NCBI GenBank assembly: GCA_964638155.1
Contig: CAZWYI010000025.1
Location: 1 to 32,061 of the forward strand
DNA length: 32,061 nt
Origin: CAYZTD01 sp964638155
GTDB lineage: Archaea; Thermoplasmatota; E2; DHVEG-1
Reading direction: 5' to 3'
Shown here in pieces: positions 9,101-16,667 of this stretch. How positions within the stretch are numbered: the first letter of the stretch is position 1; each line of letters begins with the position of its first letter. The notes under the pieces were generated by a model that ran no database searches, was not told the DNA's origin, and saw nothing but the letters and a program-made list of their open reading frames with translations. The translations under genes and the position numbers were made by a program.

Positions 9101-9184
9101 ATTTGGTATTTATTTTTATCAATTGTAGCTTTATTTACAATAATTATTTTTTCTTTTTTTGTCAAAAGGAGGGTTGCTAGTTGA
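6170..9184 (+). CDS. Large cell-surface protein with CARDB and Ig-like domains, membrane-anchored
   Basis: About 1004 residues from the preferred ATG, which follows GAGGAAGGT (an in-frame ATG at 6128 and a TTG at 6152 are alternatives). It has a signal peptide (basic MSHASKRFRNK, then hydrophobic to VSA), then several CARDB-like beta-sandwich repeats (IVEGELTEFTVKIKNEG; PDLSINNMTVSRANE; PDLYVEDIVLPNFN with the recurring SEINENNN type turn). An insert beginning YDWWDEKWHYRSVLSL resembles DUF2341-type domains. Ig-like modules, a thrombospondin type 3/EF-hand-like calcium segment (DSDSDGIPDVWEE ... DYDNDGYTNLEEY) and a C-terminal helix ending KRRVAS follow. Many N-x-S/T sequons suggest an S-layer-associated glycoprotein used in adhesion or binding; no catalytic motif was seen. 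It shares a 4-base TTGA overlap with the next gene. Confidence 0.85.
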   Translation: MSHASKRFRNKIVVILLSLLFFFGFFNLITNVSAANDSTLRIEEVVWDGNIVEGELTEFTVKIKNEGPENFSGIVEIALYVENQFRESNSSSFDIDAGEIISIHLEWTPTFGDDELHRLVFVINDDFNNIWDTYELINERDTKIEINSITLPDVLYTDERFLVNASVTNYGTSTDEKISARLNSSVDGEIEIIEKTGLNRDETHYFMFNWTPTKIGKQKLTLYIFLNDEIEDSMEKNVKVNIARYDWWDEKWHYRSVLSLRGTGNYSKSFNFTNILKNLNVKKPVFENETLRIVRYSQQGKVIGIVEKYSFNESDGFNKTKNATGILKWIINSSSNINYYAVYFDVEANIGNRSKLNETYIGNASQDISIYLDERHESWWVELESPKKSTFILANENINISVISKAKITNVSATISRTGVLSEIYNIALEHLGNFTNWYNNNFSLSEEGNWTFTFNCLDNSSVFYNFSETFYVGKPDLSINNMTVSRANEEPYSDFYKDDILNITVWVETLFSSVEGVNISLDIIDTEDEKNLFSDYILRDFDVDSKTKLVFKWKANISGEFNIQVLVDSDNTVSEINENNNIIEKEISVYEWPDLYVEDIVLPNFNLTELDKVKIVAEVGNNVNFPANNYKIGLFIEKKYRENPSIKYENLVYNTTFSINGDSTKEVSLYWESAEVGTWSVGVKIFWNESKKDFNPLNNMFLSPDFISVKSVEVSKPTIENVVVTPPQPIQGDLITIYADVYDDNGLSSVKINFTSPDNSKYSGSMVRSLGNRFKYSFDKTSEIGEYIFIINAIDGSSNKNFRIYNGVFKVFEDNIKPEIIYVSANPKVQLVNKSVNILVLPNDNIGISEAEVTIYGPDGFYLVDDMNRENDKYVYENVYKNVGLYRYYIQVKDDAGNQVVSKENNFWITKDLKDSDSDGIPDVWEEKYNLDPFNASDANIDYDNDGYTNLEEYKMNTNPRKNILLQNVVSKIGQNIWYLFLSIVALFTIIIFSFFVKRRVAS

Positions 9185-9717
9185 ATTTGGACTGGTTTAA
9201 AAAAAATATGCCATTGATTTTAATTATTACACTTGGGTTTTGGATATTTGTTTTTACAATATATGATATAATATTTTCTAAAAACTGGCAAGTTTATTTA
9301 GCTGAATCATATATTATATTGTTCTTACTACTCATATTTGTAGCAATTTTATATCATACTAAAAAAAGCGTTTCTCCTTTATCGATTGAAGAATTTGAAA
9401 AAACATTAAAAGGCGGGTTATTTCATTTTAAATGCCCTGAATGCGGTGGCATCTTTGCAATTAAAAAATCAAGAAGTAATGATAAAAAAAGAGTTAGAAT
9501 GAATTGTCCGGATTGTGGCGCGGTTGGAATAATACCCGTCAACCCTTTTTGTATAGAAGAAAAAATCCCTGAGAAAAAATCCTCAAAAGCAGTTTTTAGA
9601 TGCAAGAGCTGCGGTGAAGGGATAACTCTTTGGGCAGAAGGAAGTGAATTATATCCGCACATAGAGATATATAATTGTCCGTTTTGCGGGATACAAAAAC
9701 CTCTTAGCAAATACTAA
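9181..9717 (+). CDS. Membrane protein with two cytoplasmic-type zinc ribbons
   Basis: 178 residues starting at TTG, supported by GGAGGG 4 bases upstream and by overlap of TTG with the previous TGA (TTGA), a translational-coupling arrangement. Two transmembrane helices (about 11-32 and 38-60) are followed by two rubredoxin-like zinc ribbons: CPECG ... CPDCG at about 83-118 and CKSCG ... CPFCG at about 139-173. Each has a complete four-cysteine ligand set. I do not recognise a named family. Such proteins may act as membrane adaptors or regulators, and the tight coupling suggests a role in producing or anchoring the surface protein (inference). Its stop overlaps that of the convergent archaeosine synthase gene in the four bases CTAA. 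Confidence 0.75.
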   Translation: MNLDWFKKNMPLILIITLGFWIFVFTIYDIIFSKNWQVYLAESYIILFLLLIFVAILYHTKKSVSPLSIEEFEKTLKGGLFHFKCPECGGIFAIKKSRSNDKKRVRMNCPDCGAVGIIPVNPFCIEEKIPEKKSSKAVFRCKSCGEGITLWAEGSELYPHIEIYNCPFCGIQKPLSKY

Positions 9718-11438
9718 ATTTTTTTTATATGTCTAACCTTTACTGCTTCTCCAAAATGCAGTTCTTTCATTGATTTACCATTCAGAAGTGCAGAACCTAC
9801 AGCAACAAGTTTATTTTTTTTTAAAACTATTACCTCATCACCTATTCTTATATCTTCATCTGCATCAATAATGCCTGGTGCAAAAACAGAGCCTTTTAAT
9901 ATAAAATCATCAGCAATATTTACAATATTTGCTTTTTCTTTATATAATATTTCAGCTCCCTCAAGTGTTAAAGAAATAGAACCTTTTTCTTTTACAAGCA
10001 TTCCAATCTGTTTGTTATCTTTAATTATTTTTTGATAAGGATATCTTCCCTTAATTCTAGCATCTTTAAGCATATTTTCAGCAATTTTTTTACCAAACTG
10101 ATAAGATGCAAAAGACAAAATGTTTTCTTTTGCTCTATCTGGTTTTTTGACCTTTTTATATTTTAAGGACGCTTTGTTTAAAACATCTTTTAATTTTTCA
10201 AGTGATTTATTAGATGTAGGATGATCAACACAAGTCTTTTCATTTATTTTTATTGCATCTTTTATAAAATCATTCATATCTTTTTTTAGATGAGAAATAA
10301 CAAAATCATATTTGTTTTTCTGAATGTATTTTTTTAATAGGTTTTTAATCATATGTTTTTCATCTTCATTCCAAACACCTGTTACTGGAATATCATAGTT
10401 GCCCGCGGGATAAATGAGCTCTAGTTCTCTTGGGACAATACCCACAGGTGATGTTACAATTAATTCATGTATAGCGTTAGGATTATTTGTCGATTGTATA
10501 GTTCTTCTAAAAAAACTATGTGACTTTGAAAAAGAATAAGGTTTTTTAGCTGAGCATGGTAAAAGCAAAAGAATTTTTGCCGAATCTGGTTTTTTATATC
10601 TATTTAAAGCTCTATATTGAAATCTTTTTATTTCAGGTCTATTCATAGATTCAAAAGTAGTTGCATAAAGGGTGTTATTTTCTATTAAAGGTGTTTTTTC
10701 TTCTAAAAATTTATAAAAATTTTGATCTAAAATTCTAAGAATACTTGTTAGATGAGGTCTGCTTTTAACCCTTTTTTCAACAAGATCTCTTAAAGTGTTA
10801 TTTGATATTGAATTTCTAATATTTTTTATTTCAGAAAAAAGCATGTAATAATTGTGATTTAGAATTTCTTCAAAATTCATATCTTTTGGTTTTTTATTTG
10901 AATTTATGCAAATCGGACATGTACATGGATTTTCCTTTAAATCATATATTTTTTTATTACCATTTTTAAAAAACATGGTTTTTTTTCTAGCATTAATAAT
11001 TGCATTTGTCGAATCAAATAGATCAATACCCATATATGTAAGTAGAGATATATTTACAGGGTTAGCAATTGCAGGTGTATATACTATATTTTCATATCCA
11101 ATTTTTTCTCTAGTTTCTATTATTTTATCTGTAAATTTTTTTGATTTTCTAAAAATCTGATTTGCATATTTTAATACAAATATGCAAGTATCATCAATTT
11201 TATCAAGATTGTTTTCTTCTACAGTAAAATCTTTCTTTAAATAACTATCTTTAAGATATTCTATTATTAATTTTTCTTTATCTTTTTTTACATTTGATAG
11301 AATTATATCAGAAAAATCAGGTGATTGAAATCTTTTTGAATCTAAAAAAAGTATGTTTGGGGTGTTAATCTTTTTATTATTTATTTTAAATGCACCGAAA
11401 CGACCAGGTCCATCTTGTGTTATTATTTTAAAATTCAT
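9714..11438 (-). CDS. arcS: Archaeosine synthase (ArcS) with PUA domain
   Basis: 574 residues. ArcS acts on preQ0 already placed at position 15 of archaeal tRNA by TgtA, in the pathway to archaeosine. The N-terminal region is a degenerate tRNA-guanine transglycosylase-like fold that keeps the zinc site C172-T-C174-P-I-C177. The diagnostic ArcS segment PCSAKKPYSFSKSHSFFRR begins near residue 293, within the DUF5591-type domain. The C-terminal ~80 residues form a PUA RNA-binding domain (ADEDIRIGDEVIVLKK ... GEAVKVRHIKKI). The companion TgtA is not in the window. This is the last gene of the minus-strand run beginning with thpR, 36 bases after purH. Assignment over TgtA rests on the PCSAKKPYS motif, which TgtA lacks. 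Confidence 0.9.
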   Translation of the reverse strand: MNFKIITQDGPGRFGAFKINNKKINTPNILFLDSKRFQSPDFSDIILSNVKKDKEKLIIEYLKDSYLKKDFTVEENNLDKIDDTCIFVLKYANQIFRKSKKFTDKIIETREKIGYENIVYTPAIANPVNISLLTYMGIDLFDSTNAIINARKKTMFFKNGNKKIYDLKENPCTCPICINSNKKPKDMNFEEILNHNYYMLFSEIKNIRNSISNNTLRDLVEKRVKSRPHLTSILRILDQNFYKFLEEKTPLIENNTLYATTFESMNRPEIKRFQYRALNRYKKPDSAKILLLLPCSAKKPYSFSKSHSFFRRTIQSTNNPNAIHELIVTSPVGIVPRELELIYPAGNYDIPVTGVWNEDEKHMIKNLLKKYIQKNKYDFVISHLKKDMNDFIKDAIKINEKTCVDHPTSNKSLEKLKDVLNKASLKYKKVKKPDRAKENILSFASYQFGKKIAENMLKDARIKGRYPYQKIIKDNKQIGMLVKEKGSISLTLEGAEILYKEKANIVNIADDFILKGSVFAPGIIDADEDIRIGDEVIVLKKNKLVAVGSALLNGKSMKELHFGEAVKVRHIKKI

Positions 11439-11474
11439 TGTCCTGTAATATGTAATACTAGTTTATAAGATATT

Positions 11475-13025
11475 TTAGTGTCTAAAGTATCTCTGTCCTG
11501 AAAATACCATGGCAATACCATGTTCATCTGCAGCATTAATTACTTCTTCGTCTCTGATACTTCCACCGGGTTGAATAATTGCTTTAACACCTGCATCAGC
11601 TGCTAAATCTACTGCATCTCTGAATGGGAAAAAAGCATCAGAAGCTAAAGTTGATCCTTTTATATTTTCTTTACCCTTGTGTGTTGCAATCCATGCAGCA
11701 TCAACTCGTGCTGTTTGTCCTCCTCCGATTCCAACAGTCTCTGTTCCTTTTACAAATACTACAGAGTTTGATTTAACGTGTTTTACAACTTTTACTGCAA
11801 ATTCCATTGATCTAATTTGTTCTTTTGTGGGCTTTTTTTTCGTAACTATTTTCCAATCTTTTTTGGGTGTTAAGTAGCTGTCTCTCTCTTGAGATAAAAA
11901 CCCCCCAACAACACTTCTAAAACGCATTCCTTTTCTCTCTATTTTTTTATCAAGATTTTTTAGTTTTAAAAGTCTTAAGTTTTTCTTTTTGAAAAATATG
12001 TTAAGTGCTTTATCTGAAAAATCAGGTGCAATTATTACTTCTAGAAATAAATTTGATAGTTCTTTTGCTACTTTTTCTTCAACTTTTCTATTAAAACTAA
12101 TTATTCCACCAAAGGGTGAATAAGTATCAGTTGAAAAAGCATTTTTCCACGCTTCAATTAGTGTTTTTGCACTTGCAACCCCGCAGGGTGTTGCATGTTT
12201 TATTATTACACAAGTTGGTTCTTTAAATTCCTTTATTGCTTCAATTGCACAGTTACCATCAAGTATATTGTTATATGATAATTCTTTACCTTGAAGCTTT
12301 AATGCATTTGTGATACATGGCTCATTTGTCTCTGGAATTGTTTTATAAAAAGCTCCTTTTAAGTGAGGGTTTTCACCATATCTCATATCTTGTTTTTTGC
12401 GCATAGTTATACTTTGGATTTCAGGAAGTATGTCATCAGTCCATCGGTTCTTAAGATAATTAGATATTATTGTATCATATTGAGCTGTATGTGAGTATGC
12501 TTCTATTGCCAGATTTTCTCGTTCGGAAATACTAAGATTTCCTTTATTTTTAAGTTTTTTAACGACTTTTTTATATTGATTTTTATTTGTTACTACAATT
12601 ACATCTTTGTAGTTTTTTGCAGCAGAACGTATAAGTGTTGGGCCGCCGATATCAATGTTTTCTATTACTTCATCTATTCCAACATTTTCTTTTTTTATAG
12701 TTTTTTCAAATGGATAAAGGTTGCATACTAAAAGATCAATAGTTTTTATATCATGTTTTTTTAATGTGCTCATATGTTCTTTGTTTTCTCTTTTAGCAAG
12801 TATGCCACCATGTACTTTAGGATGAAGAGTTTTTACTCTACCATCTAGCATTTCTGGAAAATTTGTGACTTTTGATATTTTAATAATAGGTATATTTGAT
12901 TTTTCTAATGTTTTCGCTGTTCCACCTGTTGAAATAATTTCTATACCTAGTTTAGTAAGCTCTTTTGAAAAATCTACTATTCCTTCTTTATCTGATACAC
13001 TTATTAGCGCTCTTTTTAAACTCAT
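11475..13025 (-). CDS. purH: Bifunctional AICAR transformylase / IMP cyclohydrolase
   Basis: 516 residues; catalyses the last two steps of purine synthesis (formylation of AICAR with 10-formyl-tetrahydrofolate, then ring closure to IMP). The N-terminal IMP cyclohydrolase part carries SVSDKEGI, ISTGGTAKTL, FPEMLDGRVKTLHPK and NLYPFEKT. The transformylase part has the catalytic KHATPCG segment (K276, H277), and the C-terminus shows DAFFPFRDAVDLAADAG, IIQPGGSIRD and the terminal SGQRYFRH. It is full-length and apparently intact. Many archaea use PurO and PurP instead, so a complete bacterial-type fusion enzyme suggests acquired ancestry and a formyl-folate pool. GTG at 13028 is in frame, but ATG 13025 after GGGTAAC is the likelier start. 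Confidence 0.95.
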   Translation of the reverse strand: MSLKRALISVSDKEGIVDFSKELTKLGIEIISTGGTAKTLEKSNIPIIKISKVTNFPEMLDGRVKTLHPKVHGGILAKRENKEHMSTLKKHDIKTIDLLVCNLYPFEKTIKKENVGIDEVIENIDIGGPTLIRSAAKNYKDVIVVTNKNQYKKVVKKLKNKGNLSISERENLAIEAYSHTAQYDTIISNYLKNRWTDDILPEIQSITMRKKQDMRYGENPHLKGAFYKTIPETNEPCITNALKLQGKELSYNNILDGNCAIEAIKEFKEPTCVIIKHATPCGVASAKTLIEAWKNAFSTDTYSPFGGIISFNRKVEEKVAKELSNLFLEVIIAPDFSDKALNIFFKKKNLRLLKLKNLDKKIERKGMRFRSVVGGFLSQERDSYLTPKKDWKIVTKKKPTKEQIRSMEFAVKVVKHVKSNSVVFVKGTETVGIGGGQTARVDAAWIATHKGKENIKGSTLASDAFFPFRDAVDLAADAGVKAIIQPGGSIRDEEVINAADEHGIAMVFSGQRYFRH

Positions 13026-13075
13026 CACTGTTACCCAAAATGCATTGATATATTGCTCATAAACATTTGGGTTTT

Positions 13076-13834
13076 TTATCTTTTTTTCTCAATATCAATT
13101 GCTTCTTTAAGACTAATTTTTCCTTCAAGTACTTTTTTTGCAGATTTTTTACTTATTGTAAATTTTCCATTTGTAATAATTCTGCTTTTTTCTTGTATAT
13201 TTCTAATTTCTCCTTTTGTAGGTTCAAGAGGCAATTTTTTTTGAACCTTTCCACCATGAATAAGTGCTATTGTTGCTGCAGCCTCGCTGTCACGCAGGTG
13301 TCTTTTTACATCTTGGCTTGGGGTTGTTTTTGTTTCATCAACTATTTCAATAGGAACTTGTAATGGAATTAAAGAATTTATTATTCTATTTCTTATAAGA
13401 ATTGATCCATGTCCTATGCGAATTATTGAATTTATCGACGGATATTCTTTTAGAAATCTTTTTACTATTGATGCTACTTTTTTTGGAGATTCTGCCTGTG
13501 TCTTAAATAAAAGTTGATCATCTCCTACAATTGCTATACCCGGGTGATCACCTGGGTCTATTCCAATATATATTGTTTGATAAAGGTCTTTACCTATAAG
13601 CATTTGAACTGCAAGATCTACTGCATGATCAATTGTGTCATAAGCATCTGCTGCTATCACATTTGTTTTTTTCACGTCATGTAATTCATTATTAGATGTA
13701 AGTACAACTCCTACTTTACTTGGAATATTATCTAAAGAAGAAAGAGAAACATAAGGTATTTTTCTTTTTCTAAGATTTTTTAAAATATCATAATATAGTG
13801 AGAAATTTTTAGTATAAACTCCAATTGTTTTCAT
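13076..13834 (-). CDS. RuvC/YqgF-like RNase H-fold protein of unknown function
   Basis: 252 residues. The central domain looks like an RNase H-fold nuclease: YIGIDPGDHPGIAIV supplies the first-strand aspartate (D93), IEIVDETKTTP a second acidic residue (E167), and RDSEAAATIALIHGG a third (D182), the arrangement seen in RuvC and YqgF. The first ~85 residues (IGVYTKNFSLYYDIL...) form a separate small alpha/beta domain, and the C-terminus is basic (KKSAKKVLEGK). This may be an archaeal-specific nuclease for RNA or branched DNA; I cannot name the family. It starts 6 bases after the Cca stop and is followed by purH after about 50 bases, so it is probably co-transcribed with the RNA-processing genes. 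Confidence 0.75.
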   Translation of the reverse strand: MKTIGVYTKNFSLYYDILKNLRKRKIPYVSLSSLDNIPSKVGVVLTSNNELHDVKKTNVIAADAYDTIDHAVDLAVQMLIGKDLYQTIYIGIDPGDHPGIAIVGDDQLLFKTQAESPKKVASIVKRFLKEYPSINSIIRIGHGSILIRNRIINSLIPLQVPIEIVDETKTTPSQDVKRHLRDSEAAATIALIHGGKVQKKLPLEPTKGEIRNIQEKSRIITNGKFTISKKSAKKVLEGKISLKEAIDIEKKR

Positions 13835-13840
13835 TTTATT

Positions 13841-15199
13841 TTATCTCTCCCAAGATTCTTTATCATCTAAATATTTAGTCCAAAAAACTCTTAATTTTTC
13901 TTTAAATAATTCATCTTGATCTAAAATTTGATAGGATTTATTTACAATTTTATCTAAGTGTTTTCCTAAGCTTAATTCATCTATATTTTTTTCTAAATAA
14001 TTTTTAATATCAATATATTCTCTTTTTATTTCAACATTTATTCTATTATCTTTTTTAAATGGTCCCTTTTTTAATCGTTTATTATCTTTCCATTTTTTAT
14101 TAAATTCTTTTACGTTTCTTTGTAATTTTAGTGGTGGACCTCTGTGGGTTTTTGTTTCAGATAATTTTCCTCTTTGGACTTTTATTATAATATATATCTC
14201 ACTATTTTCTTCATCTAAATAGAATTTAGTATCATAAATAGAAAAATCTTTTTTTTCACATGATTTTTCTATTGATCTCTCTGCCTTTCTTATCTGAGGA
14301 TATAGATTTTCATCTATTATATCTGGTTTTTTAAATTTTAAACCAATGTAACTACATTCTTGTTTTCTGGTTTCTTCTCTTATTTTTTCATTTGGCCAAG
14401 GTTTTACTGGATTTGGAAAAAAGAAATTGATCTTTGGTTTTTTATTATATTCATCACATGCTTTAACAAATAATTTAAATTTTTCTTCTGAAAGAGCAGA
14501 TGCTACATTTCTCTCTGGGTCTACTGGATCTATAAATATAAGAGGTGTTTTAAAATCAAGGAAATCTTTTTTTGTAAGAGATAGTTTTATTTGTTTTTTC
14601 CATTTACTTGCATTTTTAATAACTTGCTCAAATGAATTATAATAAATTATTATTATCTCACATAGATATCCTGAGAAACCCTGGATTTGAGCTTCTGCTC
14701 CATAACAGTTGATTCCTTTCAAAAATTGTTTAAAAAGTCTTACCTCTTTTTTTTCCCCTTCTTTTAAGTTATTTCTCACAAATTCTGTATGAAGCGGGGT
14801 TCTATCTACTGCTGAAAGTTTCTGAGATGCTTTTTCTATTTTATAACACGGTACAAGTTCAAAATAATAGTTATTATAATAGCCTCTTAAATAAGGATGC
14901 TCTGCGTATGATTCCTCTGTATTTGAAAGAATCTCTTTACCAATAGAAAGAGTGTTTTTTGCTATTTTTTCTTTGGAAAGACTTGTTGGAAAACATAAAA
15001 AAAAGTCAATATCCATATTATTCATAAGATATGTATCTTTTGCAATAGAGCCAACCAGCATTATTTCTACTGGGAGTTTTCTTTTTTTTATCTCTTTTTT
15101 AAGTTCTATTCTAAAATCTTTTAAATTTTTTTTTAGTTCTTCTCTATATTCTTCTGTTGGAGTTATTTTTTCAAGTACTTTTTTTTCAATTTGATTCAT
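13841..15199 (-). CDS. cca: CCA-adding enzyme (archaeal class I tRNA nucleotidyltransferase)
   Basis: 452 residues, the usual size for archaeal Cca. It adds or repairs the 3'-CCA of tRNA without a nucleic acid template. The nucleotidyltransferase core shows LVGSIAKDTYL with G50-S51 and the metal-binding pair D63-x-D65 (MDIDFFLCFP), followed by FELVPCYKI, where the third carboxylate is Glu in place of the Asp I expect there. GYLCEIIIIYY and FIDPVDPERNVASALS are typical of the archaeal central domain, and the long basic C-terminal part (THRGPPLKLQRNVKEF) binds the tRNA body. The start overlaps the end of the PAP2 gene by 14 bases, indicating an operon. Confidence 0.93.
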   Translation of the reverse strand: MNQIEKKVLEKITPTEEYREELKKNLKDFRIELKKEIKKRKLPVEIMLVGSIAKDTYLMNNMDIDFFLCFPTSLSKEKIAKNTLSIGKEILSNTEESYAEHPYLRGYYNNYYFELVPCYKIEKASQKLSAVDRTPLHTEFVRNNLKEGEKKEVRLFKQFLKGINCYGAEAQIQGFSGYLCEIIIIYYNSFEQVIKNASKWKKQIKLSLTKKDFLDFKTPLIFIDPVDPERNVASALSEEKFKLFVKACDEYNKKPKINFFFPNPVKPWPNEKIREETRKQECSYIGLKFKKPDIIDENLYPQIRKAERSIEKSCEKKDFSIYDTKFYLDEENSEIYIIIKVQRGKLSETKTHRGPPLKLQRNVKEFNKKWKDNKRLKKGPFKKDNRINVEIKREYIDIKNYLEKNIDELSLGKHLDKIVNKSYQILDQDELFKEKLRVFWTKYLDDKESWER

Positions 15200-15983
15200 G
15201 TGTTTCTTTTTTATGGATATATCTCTCTAATAAAAATATTGTCACAAGCGCTACAATTATTCCTGCTACAACATCTACAATCCAATGTATAGCCAAATAA
15301 AAAACAGAGATTAGTACTGATATCATCATAAAATAAGTAAAATATGCAAATTTTTTGTTGTTTGTTTGACTTCCACAGTATGCTAAAAATATAGTCATTG
15401 CTGTATGAAGAGATGGAAAACAGTTATCACTTGTTGTCGTTGAATAAAAAAACTGTTCTATAGTAGGAAGCACTATTTCAAGTGCTGATTCGGTTCCATA
15501 AAATTTATAGACATTTGTTATTGGTAAAAATAAATAAAATGGTAGAGCAATTAGATATGTTATTACAATTCCAAAGGCAAGACTTTTTAGAGCTTTTCTT
15601 TTTTCTGCTAAAATAAAATAAAAAAGTGAAAACCATATTGTAAAGGGATATATTATTATGTAAATTATTACAAAATAATAAAGTAAAGCTGGTGTCCAGT
15701 GTTGGCTAAACCAATACACAAGTCCATTTTCAATATTTACTATTACGTTTGCATAGTCATATCCAACAAATTCAGTTGTAATCGGATCTATAAAATTTAC
15801 TTCAAATACATGAGAAAAAAGAGCTATTGCTAATAGAGCCAAAAGCTTGTATTGTTTTACAAAAAGATTAATTATTTTTTTAGGATTCAGCGGTATATTT
15901 TTTATAAAATCTTTTTCTGTTAGGAATATTAACCCGATTATAAATAAAAATACATTTGCTACAAAGAAGTATATTATCCACAT
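15186..15983 (-). CDS. PAP2/AUR1-type membrane phosphatase or phosphotransferase
   Basis: 265 residues with about six transmembrane helices. The phosphatidic acid phosphatase type 2 active site is visible as NCFPSLHTA (H193) and, one helix later, AIHWIVDVVAG with H233 and D237. The arrangement, and lack of a clear KxxxxxxRP first motif, resembles the inositol-phosphorylceramide synthase (AUR1)-like branch more than classic PAP2 phosphatases. The likely reaction is hydrolysis or transfer of a lipid phosphate on the outer face of the membrane, possibly an archaetidyl or polyprenyl phosphate (inference). It lies 17 bases after thpR and overlaps cca. The link to the neighbouring RNA genes is probably positional, not functional. 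Confidence 0.82.
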   Translation of the reverse strand: MWIIYFFVANVFLFIIGLIFLTEKDFIKNIPLNPKKIINLFVKQYKLLALLAIALFSHVFEVNFIDPITTEFVGYDYANVIVNIENGLVYWFSQHWTPALLYYFVIIYIIIYPFTIWFSLFYFILAEKRKALKSLAFGIVITYLIALPFYLFLPITNVYKFYGTESALEIVLPTIEQFFYSTTTSDNCFPSLHTAMTIFLAYCGSQTNNKKFAYFTYFMMISVLISVFYLAIHWIVDVVAGIIVALVTIFLLERYIHKKETHESN

Positions 15984-16000
15984 ATCCCATCTTCCTATTT

Positions 16001-16555
16001 TTATATCTTAATTTCTCTTAATTTTGTATAAATTGGACCCTTTGGAGTTAATTCACTTTTTTTAAGTTTGATACTTTCTACCTTCATTTTCAGTAGAGTT
16101 TCACCTTTGTATTTATTTAAAATCTGTAAAATTTTATCTTTATTTCTTCCACTTTTTACTCTTGCAATTGTAATATGTGGTGAAAATTTTCTTTTTTCTT
16201 TTTTGAAACCAATTTTTGATAGCGTGCTATCTATTTTCTCTGCAATTTCTGCAATTATTTCACCATTTTCTATTCCTACCCAAATGACTTTTATGTAATT
16301 CTCATTTGGAAAAACGCCAGTACTTTTAATTTCTATTTCAAAAGGTTTTATTTTTTCAACAGATTTTTTCATAATTTTTTCTATACTATCTACAAGTTTT
16401 TCTTCGGTGTTACCCAAAAATTTTAAAGTTATATGCATTTTTTCTGCTTTAACTATCTTTAAATTAGCACCACTCTTTTCTAGTTGATTAATTATATTTT
16501 TTATTTTTTCCGATACATCTATATCAATAGCTATAAATCCTCTGAAATTTGCCAT
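16001..16555 (-). CDS. thpR: RNA 2',3'-cyclic phosphodiesterase (2'-5' RNA ligase family)
   Basis: 184 residues from ATG 16555 (an in-frame TTG at 16570 has no ribosome site, while MANFRGFIAIDI matches family N-termini). The two catalytic HxT/S-x motifs are both present: HITLKFLG (H41, T43) and PHITIARV (H127, T129), placed symmetrically in the two lobes. ThpR proteins open 2',3'-cyclic phosphates to 2'-phosphates and can ligate tRNA halves with 2'-5' linkage in vitro. A TATACC element about 27 bases upstream fits a leaderless transcript. It heads the minus-strand run that includes cca and arcS. Confidence 0.92.
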   Translation of the reverse strand: MANFRGFIAIDIDVSEKIKNIINQLEKSGANLKIVKAEKMHITLKFLGNTEEKLVDSIEKIMKKSVEKIKPFEIEIKSTGVFPNENYIKVIWVGIENGEIIAEIAEKIDSTLSKIGFKKEKRKFSPHITIARVKSGRNKDKILQILNKYKGETLLKMKVESIKLKKSELTPKGPIYTKLREIKI

Positions 16556-16667
16556 ATTTACTCGGACCAATTAGAGGTATAGATTTTTTTTCTATAAATT
16601 CTCTGGTTTTTTTGACAATGAATGTAAAGAAATGTTTATAATGTAGTAAAAACAAAGTATAACTTTA

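Noticed and set aside
9714..11438. Calling this gene the transglycosylase TgtA
   Set aside because: The PCSAKKPYS segment and C-terminal layout match ArcS; the transglycosylase-like domain appears degenerate.
11677..13363. Plus-strand frames opposite purH and the RNase H-fold gene
   Set aside because: Antisense to well-recognised genes, hydrophobic low-complexity products and no start signals.
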